From positions 30,151,825 to 30,215,824 of the forward strand of contig NC_044018.1 in the NCBI RefSeq assembly GCF_900496995.4: a DNA stretch of 64,000 nt, read 5' to 3'. Origin of the DNA: Aquila chrysaetos chrysaetos. Taxonomy: Eukaryota; Chordata; Aves; Accipitriformes; Accipitridae. The notes under the pieces are model-generated. The model was not told where the DNA came from and ran no database searches. It saw only the letters and a list, made by a program, of their open reading frames with translations. The translations under genes and the position numbers were made by a program. This document shows, one piece after another, positions 38,193 to 50,515 of the stretch (the first letter of the stretch is position 1; each line of letters begins with the position of its first letter).

Positions 38193-40505
38193 TTAACTAA
38201 GGAGCAACACGTACTCCTTCAGGCAGGTGGGCAAGGGCAGCTGCTTCACCGCCTCCGGCAGGAACCGCACGCCCAGGCTGCGGCGTACGGCATAACGCGA
38301 CAGCGTCTGTAGGGTACCAGGGGCCGAGCAGAGCAGCGTGAGCTTTTCGCAGAGCTGCTGATCCCTGGTCACCTCCCAGGGCATGCTGCCGTTTTTTCTC
38401 AGCTCAAAATGTCCGATAGCTCGATGGAGAAGATCGAAGCAGGAATCCTCGCGCTCTGTACCCAATCCCCGAACCAGCAATGCCACCAACCGCGAGATGG
38501 GGGTTTGGCCTTTCAAATTAACCACCCGAACCTCCGCCCCGAAGTCGAGCAGGATGCTGACGCTCTCCAGGTTACCCTTCATGGCCGCCCAGCTGAGCGG
38601 CGTGTCGTTGTTGTAATCGCGGGCATTCACCAAAGCGCCGTTCTCCAGCAGCGACCGCACACACTCGGCGTTGTTCTTGAAGGCGGCCCAGTGGAGCGGG
38701 GTGTCCTTATTGCCGTCCAGAGCGTTTGGGTTGGCTCCGTACTCCAGGAGGATTTCCACACAGGTTTCATCCTTTTCCGCTGCATAGTGAAGGGCTGTGC
38801 GGTTGTAGCCATCCAGGGCGTTGACCTGCAGGAGAGGGGAGGGAGAAGAAAGGATTTGGGGGTCACTGAAGTACCCCAACTCCTGCCGGCATCAGGGTAA
38901 GCTCTGCCAGTGCCACACGAAACTGTTTCCACATCACAAATTTAGTGGATGGGAAAACGAGGCAGGTAGTGGGGGGTACGACCTCCCAGCAGCCAGAAGG
39001 AGCTGCCAAAGATCAGGCAATATACAGGTTTCAATTCTTCCCTCAGGTTTCCACTGCAAAACCATCCTCCCTCCCCGGAGAAGCGGGCACCCCCAAGATC
39101 CTGGGCCCAAACATTTCGCTCCCTACTGGGACGATAAACCTTCACCTGGGCCCATTTTGCCCTGCGAGGGGGCACAAAACCAGCACCGCTTAAAACAGTC
39201 AGCTCAAATCTCAGCTGTTTTGTCAGCACCCACTGCCGCCTCCCGACCCTTTTCAAAGGGACCTTTGCATATATAACGTTGTTTTGATCTTTAAAAGCCT
39301 TTACCTCCGCTCCCTTCTGCAGCAGCAGCTCGACGCAGTCAGCGTCAGCCACCATACAGGCGCAATGCAGCGGTTTCAGGGTGCCGTGCATGCAGTTCAC
39401 GTCTGCGCCCTGCAAGAGCACAGGAAACCGCAGCCGGGATTAGCAAACCCACCCGTTCTTGGCCCTTTTCCACCCCCAAGCCAGCAGCTGATGCGCCTCA
39501 ATTTGCATCGTTAGAAAAGATTTATTAATAGATATCCAGCATAATGCTCCCGCACAAGCCCTGGGGTTTGTTTTCAGGCTGGGAACTGCAGTTGCACAGA
39601 GCTCGCCGCCGGGCAAAAGCACTTGACAGTCTGCATCCCTGCTCCCAGGCTTGACTTTAATTAATTCACTGTCAGTAAACGATGCCCGAAGAAACCTGGG
39701 TGCCGCAGGGGTCTGGTATAACCCGTGCAGCCACTCTCTGTCTGTCGGCTCTCTGCTCTGGCAGGATCACGAGGAATGGCTGGTGCGAGGCCGACAGCGG
39801 GCACAGTGCGGGGGGAGGGTTGGAAAGGCAAGCGGGGTGCTCTGCCTCTGGTAAATAAACTGGCAGCCGTTTAAAAGCCACCGGCAAGGTTCCGGCATGG
39901 CCTGAGCTGCCCTGGGAGCATCCTCAGGTGGGACACAGCCCCGGGCTGAACCCGGGAGCTTGTCAGCTTTGAAAGGGCCTCTCCGAGGAGGTTTAAGACG
40001 CTCCACGGAGCCCTCACCACCCGAAATAGCTCAGCAGCTGCCCGGATCAGCCAGGTTTAGCCAGGGCTCTCCGCTGCCCGCAAGAGTGACCCGGGCAGAG
40101 GCAAACCTCCCAGACCCCCCCCTCCGCGGGGCCAAGGGGGGGGGCCCAGCCGCAAGAACCTCACCCCGACAGGCGTTCAAGCAGCGGGGAGCGATGCCCG
40201 CAGCCCGGCCTGGCCCTTCAGCCGCGAAAAGGGGCAGACCCCCCCCCCACCGCCCCCGCAGCACCGGGGCACCCCGTTGGCTCACGGAGGGGGTTCTCCA
40301 CCTCGGCCCCCTCCCCTACAAACCCTCCGTTTCCTTCCCGAGCGTTTCGCAGCGACTCAGCGCCGGGCCGGGATGTGGGGGGGCTCACCCTGCCGATGAG
40401 ATCCTCCACGTTGTCCCGCGGGAAGGAGCGGATGGCGGCGATGGTGCGGATGAGCCGCTCCGACAGCGAGTACTTGCTCTGGATGCTCTGCATGATGTAC
40501 CACAT
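38193..40505 (-). CDS. ASB8: ASB8, ankyrin repeat and SOCS box protein 8 (complete, 3 coding exons)
   Basis: Substrate receptor of a Cullin-5/Elongin B/C ubiquitin ligase; the substrate is not evident from sequence. Exons: 40505-40389, 39409-39305, 38825-38193, joined in phase 0, giving 284 aa. Human ASB8 has 288 and starts four residues earlier (MSSSMWYIM). Here the ATG of MWYIMQSIQSKYSLSERL is the first in frame. Four ankyrin repeats span about 49-180, with TALHYAAEKDE, DTPLHWAAFKNN and DTPLSWAAMKGN at their starts. The SOCS box occupies about 230-284 (LCSAPGTLQTLSRYAVRRSL to LKEYVLLL), with the Leu-Cys start of the Elongin-binding BC box. The gene is convergent with PFKM, as in human. Confidence 0.96.
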
Positions 40506-41005
40506 AGTGCGGGTCGGCCGGCCTCCTCCTCCTTCTCCTCCTCATGCCCCGGGCGGCTCTCACCGAGCCCCCGGCGCCAGGCCCACGCCGGACCCCCCCG
40601 CTATGGCGGGGAGGGGCCGGAAGAGCTGCCCGGGCCGCACCGAGCGCCGCGGGGAGGAGCAGGGGGTCCCAGGGTGGGGGTCTGGGGGGGTCCCGGGGGG
40701 GTCCCGGGGGTCCGCGCGGTCTCGGCGCGGCCGCTCCAGGCCCAGCGGGAGGCGGAAACGCACCGCCACCCGGAAGTGACGAGCCTGCGCAGGGGCGCAT
40801 GCGCAGGAAGAGGCCGTGCCCCCCCCCCCCCCTTTCCCCCGTCTGATCTCTCCGCCAATCCGGTTCCCGGCGTCCCTCGAGGCTCCGCCTCCTCCCGGCT
40901 TTTCCGCCCCCGCCCTCGGCGGTCCCGCCCGCCCTTTGCTCTGCTCCAATCGCCAGCCGCTCCCGCCCGTAAGCCCCGCCCCCTCCTCCCGGCTCTCCAC
41001 CAATC
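40506..41005 (-). promoter_or_regulatory. ASB8 promoter region, CpG island
   Basis: CpG-rich block with an ETS/GABP site CGGAAGTGAC (40771-40780) and an NRF1 palindrome GCGCATGCGC (40795-40804). Three CCAAT boxes follow at 40855-40859, 40946-40950 and 41000-41004. The first two elements are also found in the SENP1 promoter. A CpG island with CCAAT boxes on this side could also start a plus-strand transcript, but no plus-strand exon can be supported. Confidence 0.55.
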
Positions 41006-41194
41006 CGCCCTCTCTCTGCGCAGCCGCTGGGTTCCGGCGGCCCCAGCTGGGAGCGCTGAGGGGGGCCCTGGGGACCCGCCCCCCCGGCCCCGGCGTCACC
41101 ATGGCAACGGGGCCTGGCGCAGGCCCGGAGCGCCCCGGGCCCGGCCCGCGGGTGCCGCCCCGGGGGGACGGACGGTGCCGGCTGACACCGGGGC

Positions 41195-42135
41195 GTCCCC
41201 GCGGGGGTGGCACCGGGAGGGCGACGCCGGGCTGTCCCTGCGAGGGTGACACCAGGAGGGTGACACTGGAATGTCCCTGCAATGGTGACACTGGGGCATC
41301 CCTACACTGGGTGACACCGGGGCGTCCCTCCGAGGGTGACACCGGGAGGGTGACACCGGGATGTCCCTGCAAGGGTGACACCAGGGTATCTCTATGCTGG
41401 GTGACACTGGGATGTCCCTGCGAGGGTGACACCAGGTCATTCCTACGCTGGGTAACACCGGGGCATCCCTGCGAGGGTGACACCAGGAGGGTGACACCGG
41501 GATGTCCCTCTGAGGGCGACACCGGGGTGTCCCTGTGAAGGTGACACTGGGATGTCCCCCTGAGGGTGATACCAGGGTGTCTCTACACTGGGTGACACTG
41601 GGATGTCCCTGCAAGGGTGACACCACAAGGGTGACACCAGGGCATCCCTCTGAAGGTGATGCCGGGGCATCCCTGCGAGGGTGACACCAGGAGGGTGACA
41701 CTAGAATGTCCCTCTGCGGGCGACACCGGGATGTCCCTGCAATGGTGACACTGGGGTGTCCCTATGCTGGGTGACACTGGGATGTCCCTGCGAGGGTGAC
41801 ACCAGGGTGTCTCTACGCTGGGTGACACCGGGATGTCCCTGTGAGGGTGACACCAGGGCATCCCTACGCTGCGTGACACTGGGATGTCCCTGCGATGGTG
41901 ACACTGGGGTGTCCCTATGCTGGGTGACACTGGGATGTCCCTGTGAGGGTGACACCAGGGCATCCCTACGCTGCGTGACACTGGGATGTCCCTGTGAGGG
42001 TGACACTGGGGCGTCCCTACGCTGGGTGACACCAGGGCATCCCTGCAGGGGTGACATTGGGGTGTCTCTATGCTGAGTGTCACCAGGATGTCCCTGTGAG
42101 GGTGACACTGGGGTGTCCTTGAGCTGTGTGACACC
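41195..42135. repeat. 26-bp minisatellite upstream of ASB8
   Basis: About 36 tandem copies of a 25-26-bp unit, GTGACACCGGGATGTCCCTG with GGCATCCCTACGCTG variants, alternating so that 78-bp trimers look alike. Because 78 is a multiple of three, long open frames run through the array on both strands. Their proteins are pure repeats. Confidence 0.95.
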
Positions 42136-43375
42136 GGGGCATCACTGTGGGGACAGGGTTTGGGTGTTTTTCCGCCTGTTGGGGACAGTCTGACAGTGGC
42201 TGAGCTGGGGACAGGTCTGTGCCCGGGTGTGACGACTCCTCGTGCCGCGGACACCTGAGCGGGCTGTCACCGCAGCCCAGCCCTGTCACACGGGATGGCT
42301 CGGCAGCCTGAGGGGTGACAGCCCAGCTTGGGGGGTGACCCAACACCCCGAAAGGGTGACTCTCCAGCCTGAGGGTGACCCAACAGCCTGATGGGTGACG
42401 GCTGAGCTCGAGGGGTGACCCAGCCAGGTGACAGTGGGACCTGCACCCCCAAACCTGTCCCCAGAAGGGGACACCGAGCCACCTGTGCCATGGCAACAAA
42501 CCCCCACAGTGACCATCGCTGCTGGCTCACACCGCCACCAGTTCAAACCAGTGACTCCCAGTCTGGCTGCCCGCTTCTCCCAGCCAACAGCCGCTGGCCC
42601 AACCCTTGCTTGGGCTGGGAAGGGTTAAAATCATAGAGCTGAGCGGGGAGCCGGTGGGAGCTGGGGGTCCCTCCTGCCCAGGGGGGGGTCCCCAATGGAG
42701 GGGGGGGGCATTGGGTGCCCCCGTCTCCCTCACGTGTGTCCCCTCACCGGTGGCTTCATCCAGCTGCAAACATCTGGTGGGAGAGTTTGGGGGGCCTGGA
42801 GGGCCCTGACTCTCACCCCAACGACCCCCCCAGCTGCCAACATCTGGTTGAATTGGGGTGCTGGGGGGGGGTGCACTGGCCCCTCCCCCATTTTGTCCTG
42901 TCGCTCCCACCAGCTGCAAGCACTTGATAAGGTGTTTTGGGGGTGCAGGGGGAACTGTGTGCCCCCCCCCAGATGTGAACACTTGGCACCAGGCCGGGGG
43001 GGGGGGGGGGGCAAAAGACCCCCCCCCCCCCCCAATGACCCCCCCCAGCCACAAACCCCCAGCGCCAGCGGGACCCCCGGGCGGGCCCCGTTCCCCCACA
43101 AAGCCGGACACATTGCAGGAGGGGACACCCCAACCCCCCCCCAGACACACCGGGGTGGGGGGGGGGGACACCCCAAACCCCCCCCAACCCAGGCTCGTCC
43201 CGCTGCCGAGCCCAGGCCCGCAATGGTGGGGGGGGGCCCCCCCCACCTCCTCCCACACCCCTTGGCCATACCCCCCTGGGGGGGGGGGATGTCCGTTCCC
43301 CATGGCGGGGTGGGGGGAACAAATCTGGGGTCGGTGGCGGGGGGTCGAAGCCCCCCGACCATAGAGCTGCGCCAT
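42136..43375. other. GC-rich spacer with degenerate 65-bp repeat, no gene seen
   Basis: After the minisatellite come irregular GGGTGAC units (to about 42430) and unique sequence. From 42755 to 43010 there are about four diverged units of some 65 bp, each starting with CAGCTGCAAACATCTGG-like sequence and ending in a G run. The remainder to 43375 is poly-C/poly-G rich. Confidence 0.65.
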
Positions 43376-43379
43376 CCGG

Positions 43380-43525
43380 CAGCCAGCGGGAGCCGAGGGC
43401 GGCCATGCGGGAAGGCCCTTCCGCTCGCGGCCTCCCCGCTCCCCGCTCCCGCGCCAGCCCACCCATCGCTCCCCACCGCCACCCCCCCGGGCCCCCCCGG
43501 CCCCCCGGCCAGGCCGGCCGCAGCG
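43380..43525 (+). other. Possible 5' UTR exon of the first zinc-finger gene
   Basis: CpG-rich segment ending at a strong donor (CAGCG|GTGAGTCGG). An ATG at 43405 in good context would read about 40 codons, but after splicing to 43910 it is out of frame with the zinc fingers. It would therefore be an upstream ORF. Exon start unknown. Confidence 0.4.
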
Positions 43526-43943
43526 GTGAGTCGGGGCCAGGGACCCCCCCTAAAAAGAAGGGCAGGCAGCCCCCCCCCCCCCTTTTTCCCCTTCCCGGTG
43601 CCCCCCGAGATGGCGGCGATGCTCGGGGCAGAGTCGGGGGGGGTGAGCGTAGCCCTCCCCCCCCAGACCTTGGGGGGCCCCTCCATGAGAGGGGTAGGGG
43701 GCATGGTGGGGGGGGGGATGCTGTTGGGATGGGGAGGGGGATGCTTCAAGCCCCAACCCATGGCCTTGGTGCCCCCCCCCCAGCATCAGGAGGGGAAACT
43801 GAGGCATGGAAGTGTTCGGGACCCCCCTTGGGGTGCAGCCGGGACCCCCCCGGGGGTGCCCCCATGTCACTCCATCTCTTTGCCTGCTCCTTCTCACCGC
43901 CCCGGGCAGGGTCCCCCCGTCTGAGCGTGCTGGGACAGCGGCG

Positions 43944-46299
43944 ATGGACACGGAGGGGGAGCCGTCCGCCCGGGACCCCCGGGACCCCCAGGATGCCGAG
44001 CTGCCGGAGGGGACCTCCGCAGGTGAGCCCCCCCAAAGCGGCACCTGGCCACAGTGAGGGGCTCGGCCGAGGTGTCCCCACGCGGCGTGTCCCTGTGGCA
44101 TTGTGGGGAGTGGGGTGGTGAGTCCTTTTTGGGGGTCCCCCGTGGACCTGCCCTGACCCAGCTATGTGGGGATACCCTGACCTTGCAGCATGGGGATCCC
44201 CCAATCCTGGAGGGTGGGGGGGACCCTGATCCCAGAGGGTGTGGGTGTCCCAATCCCATGGTATGGGGATACCCTGATCCCAGGATATGGGGTGTCCCAG
44301 GGATGTGGGGTTATCCTATTCCCATGGTGTGGGGATACCACGATCCCACAGTACAGGGATACCCCAGTCCTGGGGTGTAGGGATGTCCCATTCCCATGGC
44401 ATGGGTGTACCCCAATCCCAGCGTATGGGGGTACCACAATTCCACAGCACGGGGGTACCCCAGTCTTGGGGTGCAGGGATGTGCTATTCCCATGGTATCC
44501 CGATCCCTTGGCATGGGGATGCCCTGATCCTATAAGGAGAAGATGCTCCGGTCCTGGGGTGCAGATGTCCTGGTCTCGTAGCATGGGGATACCCCGATCC
44601 CAGTGTGTGGGGATGCGTCAGTCCCTCGGAGTGGGGATACCCGCTTCTCTCGGCGTAGGGATACCCCAGTCCCTGGGTACAGGGATACCCCAACCCCACA
44701 GCATGGGGATGCCCCGATCCTGAGGTGCAGGGATGTCCTGATTGCACAGTGTGGGGATGCCCCAGTCTGGGGGTTCAGGAATGTCCTGTTTCTGTGGCAC
44801 AGGTATGTTCCAATCCCGGGGTGCAGGGGTACCCCATTCCTGTGGCATTGGGATACCCTGATCTGGGGATGTAGGGATGTCCTGATCACACGACATGGGA
44901 ACACCCTGATTTGGGGGTACAGGGATGCCCCATTGCTGTGGCCTGAGGACACTCTGATCTCGGGGTGCAGGGATGCCCTGCTCCCACACCATGGGGATGG
45001 TCCCAGTCATGGGGTGCAGGGAAGTCCTGACCCCACAGTGCGGGGATGCCCTGATCCTGGGGTGCAGAGATGTCCCAATCCCATGTCATGGGGATGCCCC
45101 GATCCTGGGGTGCAGGGATGCCCTGCTCCTGCACCATGGGGTTTCCTGGTACCCCAACTCCAGCCATGGTTTGCAGAGGGAATTTGGGCTCCGAGTCCCC
45201 CTTGGTGGTGCCATCCGCACGCATCCTGCCCGGTGCGTGAACCTCCTCCTGCACCCCGAGCCCGGACACTTGTTGTCAGGGTGGGATGGGGCGGGTTGGT
45301 GGGGACACACAGTGGGGGCTGAGCTGGGAGTTAAAGCGGGGCTTGGGAGCAGGACAGGGGTGTCACTGCTGTCCCCAAACCAGAGAGGGGACAGGGAAGC
45401 TGGAAAAGGGATGGAGAGGGGGCAACAGGGATGGGGAAGGGACAGAGGGGCTGGAGAACGGGAAGAGGGAATGGAGCAGGTATCAATGGGGTGGAGAAGG
45501 GGATGAGGGTATGGGGAAGGGACAGAGGGGACAGAGAGATGAAGAAGGGGCAAAAGGGATGGAGAAGGGGCAAAAGGGGTGGAGAAGGGACTGACTGGAC
45601 GGAGAAGGTGCCAATAGGACAAAAAAAAGGCACAGCGGGACACAGCCCTGGGCCCATCCCCTTGCCCTCGGTGCCACCTGTCCCCACACCATCCCGCCGG
45701 TGCCCAGCTCTCCTCTCCCCGCAGCCCACCCCAGCCCACCGGCCTCCGGCAGTGAGCCACCTGGCCGCCCGGCGAGGCCGCGACGGAAAGCGCCGGCACG
45801 TCGACCGGCCAAAACGCCGGGACACCCGGGGGGCCTGGGACCGCTGAAGGAGCTGCTGGGGCTGCGGGGGGGTCGCCTGCGCCCCACCATCTGCAGCGAG
45901 TGCGGGAAGGGTTTCAGCCGCAGCTCGGACCTGGCACGTCACCAGATCACCCACACCGGCGAGAAGCCCTACACCTGCGGCGCCTGCGGCAAAGGCTTCA
46001 GCCAAAACTCCAACCTGGTCACCCACCAACGTATCCACACCGGCGAAAAGCCCTACGCCTGCGGCGCTTGCGGCAAACGGTTCAGTGAGAGCTCGGCCCT
46101 CATCCAGCATCAGCGGACCCACACCGGCGAGAAACCCTATAGCTGCGGCGAGTGCGGGAAACGCTTCAGCGTCAGCTCCAACCTCATCCGTCACCGCCGC
46201 ACCCACACCGACGAGAAGCCCTACATCTGTGGGGAGTGCGGGGACGGCTTTCGCCACAAGTCCCAGCTCCATCGGCATCAGAAGCTTCACGCCGCGTGA
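43944..46299 (+). CDS. C2H2 zinc-finger protein, five fingers
   Basis: Probable DNA-binding transcription factor in the nucleus. Two coding exons, 43944-44022 and 45725-46299, join in phase 1 to give 217 aa. The first exon follows an acceptor at 43908-43909 and begins [17 protein letters not shown], acidic, with no KRAB or SCAN domain. The second exon has a Pro/Arg-rich linker, then five fingers from about residue 77 to the end (C-x2-C...H-x3-H). Their helices contain [36 protein letters not shown] and [15 protein letters not shown] linkers join them, except one TDEKPY before the last finger. The stop follows the last finger directly (HQKLHAA). It belongs to the large vertebrate C2H2 family; I do not recognise the orthologue. 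The intron is filled with minisatellites. Confidence 0.85.
44160..45165. repeat. Minisatellite in the first zinc-finger gene's intron
   Basis: About 35 tandem copies of a 28-30-bp unit of the form GGGGATGCCCCGATCCTGGG followed by GTGCAGGGATGTCC. Units ending in CATGG and in CACAG alternate. Confidence 0.92.
45385..45615. repeat. Purine-rich GGGATGGAGAAGG repeat
   Basis: One strand is nearly all purine: repeated GGGATGGAGAAGGGGCAAA-like units of 12-18 bp, ending about 100 bp before the last-exon acceptor. Such tracts can form triplex DNA. Confidence 0.85.
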
Positions 46300-46575
46300 T
46301 GGGGATGGGGACACCGGGATGGGGACGGGGACGCCGGGATGGAGATAGAGGGATGGGGATGCAAGGGTGGGGATGGGTTTTGGGGTGCATCCCCAGCAAG
46401 GGGGACTGGCATTGCCCTGGCAAGGGCTGGGGACTGCAGCGGCCGGGAACAGGGCTGGATGCTCCCGCAGCGGAGCCGGGGTTTGGCACCCGCACCCCAA
46501 GCACCCCCAAAGCCAAGGAGGGTTGTGGGGGGGGTGGGTACAGGTTTGGGGCGCACGGGTCTGCCGATGAGATCA

Positions 46576-46581
46576 ATAAAA
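46576..46581 (+). terminator. Poly(A) signal of the first zinc-finger gene
   Basis: AATAAA about 275 bp after the stop codon, in ATCAATAAAAGG, followed by a TTGCTGAG stretch. Confidence 0.7.
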
Positions 46582-46599
46582 GGTCCCTGAGCAGCGGCG

Positions 46600-48415
46600 T
46601 TTGCTGAGCATCGTCCTGCCACGCGGTTCCAGGGACACCCCGGGCAGCGTCACCCCTAGGGGACGAGGCGACGGTCGTGGCGGTGGTGGCACGATTCTGG
46701 TGACGCCAACGCCACCGTGGAAAGGTTTTTCCCATCCTCCCGGTCGGGGCTGGAGCAGAGCCGGGTGCCGCAGCGCCAGGTGCCCCGCGGGGACGGCTCC
46801 CACGCCGGCTGCCGCCACGCGCCCGCACGCGCCACCCAACCTCCCCAGGGCAGGGATGGGGACGGGGACCCGCTGCTCCCCACCCTTGCACCCCCAGACC
46901 CTCCCGGGGGCTGCGGGGTCTCAGCGGGGTGGTGGTGGGGTGCAGAAGGGGATGCCGAAGGCACCCCAAAACCCTGACGCCCAGGGCCGGTGCCGAGCTG
47001 GGCTCAATCCCGTTAATGAAGGCGCCGGCCTCGTTGCATAATTTCCAACCATTTTTTTTGCCGGAGCGGGGCGGCGGGGGGGGGAATGCACGGGGTTGGA
47101 GCCAGAGCCATTACACAAAGTGGGGGGGTTAGGGGGGCTCTGGCTGCTCATTTTTCCCCCCCGTCCCCCCATCTCCCCCAAAAATGAGCCTCGTGTACTC
47201 CCCCCAAATCCTCCTGTCCGGGAATGTTTTCCAAGCGGAGCAGGGAAAAAAAAAAAAAAAAAACGAATCCACGATTCCCCGTCACCGAAGGGGCCGAGCC
47301 CCCTCGTCCTCCCCACCAGGATCCATCGCTCGGCTGTGGGGTTTGAGGGTGTCGTGGTTGGGGACCCCCCTTTCCAAGGTTTCACCCCTATTTTTGCTCG
47401 CCGAGTGGAAAAAAGCATCCGGCTCGCGGCGAGGCGGCAGCAGGGCCGGGGGAATGGGATGACGCTGGGACCTTCCTGTTCCCGGCCTCCCCCGAACGCC
47501 AGCCTCCCGCTCGGGGGCCAGCGCCAGCCCTCGCACCCCCAAGCCGCCCACCAGGGACCCCCCAAACCCTTCGCCATCCCCTCCCAGACCCCATCGTGCC
47601 ACCCCATCCTTCGGCCTCGGAGAGGTGAGTCGAAGGCCGGCGGGTGTTGCGGGGGGGGGGGGGGGAACGACACACATGGATGAGCCACTGTCCTTGGGGT
47701 TGGCTGGTGGGGGGGGGGGGCAGGAGATTGGGAAGCTCCCCCAAAAAATGGGACACCCCCCCATCTTGGGTTGGGGCTGGGGGGAGCTGCTGGGGGGGGC
47801 AGGGAAGTGGTGGTGGATGGGGGGGGGGTCCTGGTGCTTCGGCTTTCCTTTGTGCCTTGCAGCCCCGGTGCTGCGGCCCCCACCCCAAAAATAAATGGGG
47901 GGGGGGAACTGAGAGAGGGAGAGGGGATGGAGGGAACAAAGGTGGGGGGCTGGGGGCTGCATCGGCCTTGCAGCACCCGTGCCCCGTCCCAGGGCGATGT
48001 GCAAGACCCCTTCCCCCCCTAGATGCAGGTGGGGGCTTGGCGTTCCTCCCGAGACCCATTTGGCCCCCCCGGAATGGGCCAGTTCACGTGGGAAGTGGCT
48101 CCAGCCCCTCTTTCTCGTGCCCCACCAATTTGGGGGGGGCCCAGTTTAGAGTCAAAGGACACATGGGGGTCTGGCGGGATTGCTGTGCCGTGCCTCAGTT
48201 TCCCCCGCCGTGGGGTGCGGGGGTGGCACTGGGCTGGAAATTCATCTTTTTCAGCCCATTTAGACTCCAAAGTGCCACAGGCCCCCCCCCCAAAACCCCT
48301 GAGCAGGGCTCCGAGTGCCAGCAGGGAGAGCTGGGGGTCTCGAGTGTGGGGAGGGGTCCCTGGGAGAGGACCGGCACCCCCCGACACCCCGGGGGGGGGC
48401 ATTTGGGCACTGTGT
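46600..48415. other. GC-rich spacer between the zinc-finger genes, no gene seen
   Basis: Contains an A run at 47247-47263, poly-G runs and unique sequence. Several possible donors (for example AGAG|GTGAGTCG at 47624) have no supported exon. GTGCCTCAGTTTCCCC occurs again at about 48192. Confidence 0.6.
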
Positions 48416-48419
48416 GAAC

Positions 48420-49480
48420 ACCTGGGGTGGGGGTGAGGCAGGGTCCCTGGGGGGGGCACTGGGCACCTTTGGGGTGCACTGGGCAACCTGGGGAGTGCAG
48501 TGGGCAGCTCTGGGGGTGCACTGGGCATCTTTGGGTGGGCACTGGGAAACCTGTCGGGTGCACTGGGCAGCTTTGGGGGGGGGGTGCACCCCTTTGGGGT
48601 GCCCCAGGCATTTGAGGGGATCACGGACACCTTTGGGGTGCACCGCACTCCATCGCAGGAGGGTGCATGTGGCTTTGGGGTGCACTGGGCACCAATGGGG
48701 CACCCTGGGGGGGGGTGACGGTGGGCACCTTCAGGGTGCACTGGGCATGCTGAATGGGGGGATGCAGGCATTTTTGGGGTGCACCAGGCTTCCTGGAGGG
48801 GTGTGGGCATCTTCAGATGCAGCGGGCACCTCCAGGGCTCCCCAAGGGGGGACTGTGAGCAACTTTGGGGTGCACAGGGCACCCTGGGGGGGATGTAGGC
48901 AACTTTGGGGTACACTGAGCATCTTTGGGGGGGTACAGGCAATGCTAGGGGACCCTGGGAGGGGGGTACAGGCACCTTTAGGGTGCAGCTGGCAGCCTGG
49001 GGGAAATGCAGGCACTTTTTGGGGTGTACTAGGCACCCCAGGAGAAGGGTACAGGCACGGCAGGGGTGCACCGGGGCATCTTGGGGAGGGGTGCAGGTTC
49101 TTTTGGGGTGCACCGGGCATCTTTGGGGAGGTAGAGGCAGCAACGGAGCACCCTGGGAGGGGGGTACAGGCACTTCTGGGGTGCAGTGGTCATCGTGGGG
49201 GGGGGTGCAGGCACTTTTTGGGGTGCACGAGGCACCCTGGGAGGGGGGTACAGGCACCGCTGGGGTGCCCCGAGCACCCTGGGGAGGAGGATGCAGCCAC
49301 TTTTGGGGCGCATTGGGCACCCCAGGAGAGCAGTACAGGCACCTTAGGGGTGAATTGGGAATCCTGGGGGGGGGGGTCCAGGCAGCTTTAGGGTGCCCTA
49401 GGCACCCCCGGAGGGGGGGGTACAGCACTTTTGGGGTGCAGCGAGCATCCTGGGGGGTGGGTGAGGGTGCTTTTGGGGGG
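48420..49480. repeat. Minisatellite, CTTTTGGGGTGCACTGGGCA unit
   Basis: About 30 tandem copies of a 30-38-bp unit: GGCACCTTTGGGGTGCACTG followed by a G run and TACAGGCA. The minus strand carries an open frame of some 700 codons across it, but this translates to repeat peptides (CTPKVPVPPSQG and the like) and is not a gene. Confidence 0.92.
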
Positions 49481-49489
49481 CTGCGGGCA

Positions 49490-50234
49490 CCCTGGCGACG
49501 CACACCGGCACCCGGGGGGGTCGCTCCGCGATGCCGTGGGGGTCTCTGCGGCTCGCCCCCCCCCCTCCCCTCGGCGGGGGCCGGGCCCCGCGCGGAGCCG
49601 CCGCCCCCTCGGGCCGGGCGGGCGGCGGAAGCGGCGGAGGCGCCGCCGCGCCGGGGCCGGTGAGCGCCGGGGGACGGGGGGGGGGACGGAAGGGTGGGGG
49701 GGCAGCGGCGGGGCCGCCCCCCTCCCGGCCCCGGGGATGCTCGGGGGTCCCCGCGCCTCCCCCCCCCCCCCCCCCAACCGGGTCCCCTCCGCCGGTTCCC
49801 TCCGGCCAAAATGGCCCCGGCCGCCGCCCGGCACCGGCCCCCCCCCCCCCCCCCCGGGCTGTGAGGGCGCAGGGACCCCCCCGGGACGGATCTATCCCCC
49901 CCCCCCCCGGTGCTGCAGGACCCCCGAACGGAGCGGGGGGGGGGGGGGGACACGACTCGTCCGGGAGCAAAACGGCGGGGGGGGCGCCCCGGGGAGGCGG
50001 GGGGGGGATGCGCAAGGGCTAAGGGGAGGTTGCAGCTCCCCCCCCCCAGTCCTGGGGGGGGGGGGGGGCAGATCCATAGGGTGGGGGACAAGTGCCCCCC
50101 CCGCAGCTGCAGGGCCATAACCACCCGTGTCCGTATGCCCCCCCACCCCAGATCTCGGGAGCCAACGCCAGGGCAGAGCAGTGGGGCCGAGTCCGGAGAA
50201 GCAGCGGGACCCCCCGACCCCCCCGGGAGCCCAG
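49490..50234 (+). promoter_or_regulatory. CpG island and probable 5' exons of the second zinc-finger gene
   Basis: Extremely GC-rich block with a possible first-exon donor at 49660 (GGGCCG|GTGAGCG). A likely internal exon spans 50151-50234 (acceptor CACCCCAG, donor CCCAG|GTAACG) and is open in the frame of the coding exons, but I find no ATG in it. It is therefore taken as 5' UTR. Confidence 0.45.
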
Positions 50235-50244
50235 GTAACGCGGC

Positions 50245-50515
50245 GGAATGGGGCCCCGGAGTGATTTAGGGGGGGCACGAAGGGATTTGGGGTCACACAG
50301 AGGGAATTGGTGGGGGCACGAAGGGATGTGGGGTCGCACAAAGGGATTTTGGGGCAGCACAAGGGGATTTGGGGTGGCACAGTGGGATTTGGGGGCGGCA
50401 CGACGGGACCTGGGGTGGCACAAGGGGATTTGGGGCAGCGGACAGGGATATGGGGCAGCATAAGGGGATTTGGGATGGCATGAAGGGACCTGGGGGGCAC
50501 AAAGGGACCTGGGGC
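50245..50515. repeat. 25-bp minisatellite in the second zinc-finger gene's intron
   Basis: About ten copies of GGCACGAAGGGATTTGGGG-like units, 22-26 bp. Confidence 0.85.

Noticed and set aside
40816-42254. Long frames on both strands through the 26-bp minisatellite
   Set aside because: The 78-bp higher-order period keeps all frames open; the translations are pure repeats.
43405-43525. Alternative start of the first zinc-finger protein in the 5' exon
   Set aside because: After splicing to 43910 it is out of frame with the fingers; kept only as a possible upstream ORF.
48019-50124. Minus-strand frame of about 700 codons
   Set aside because: Built from the GGGGTGCACTGGGCA minisatellite and a CpG island; no Met-rich start, no domain, and it opposes the second zinc-finger gene's 5' exons.
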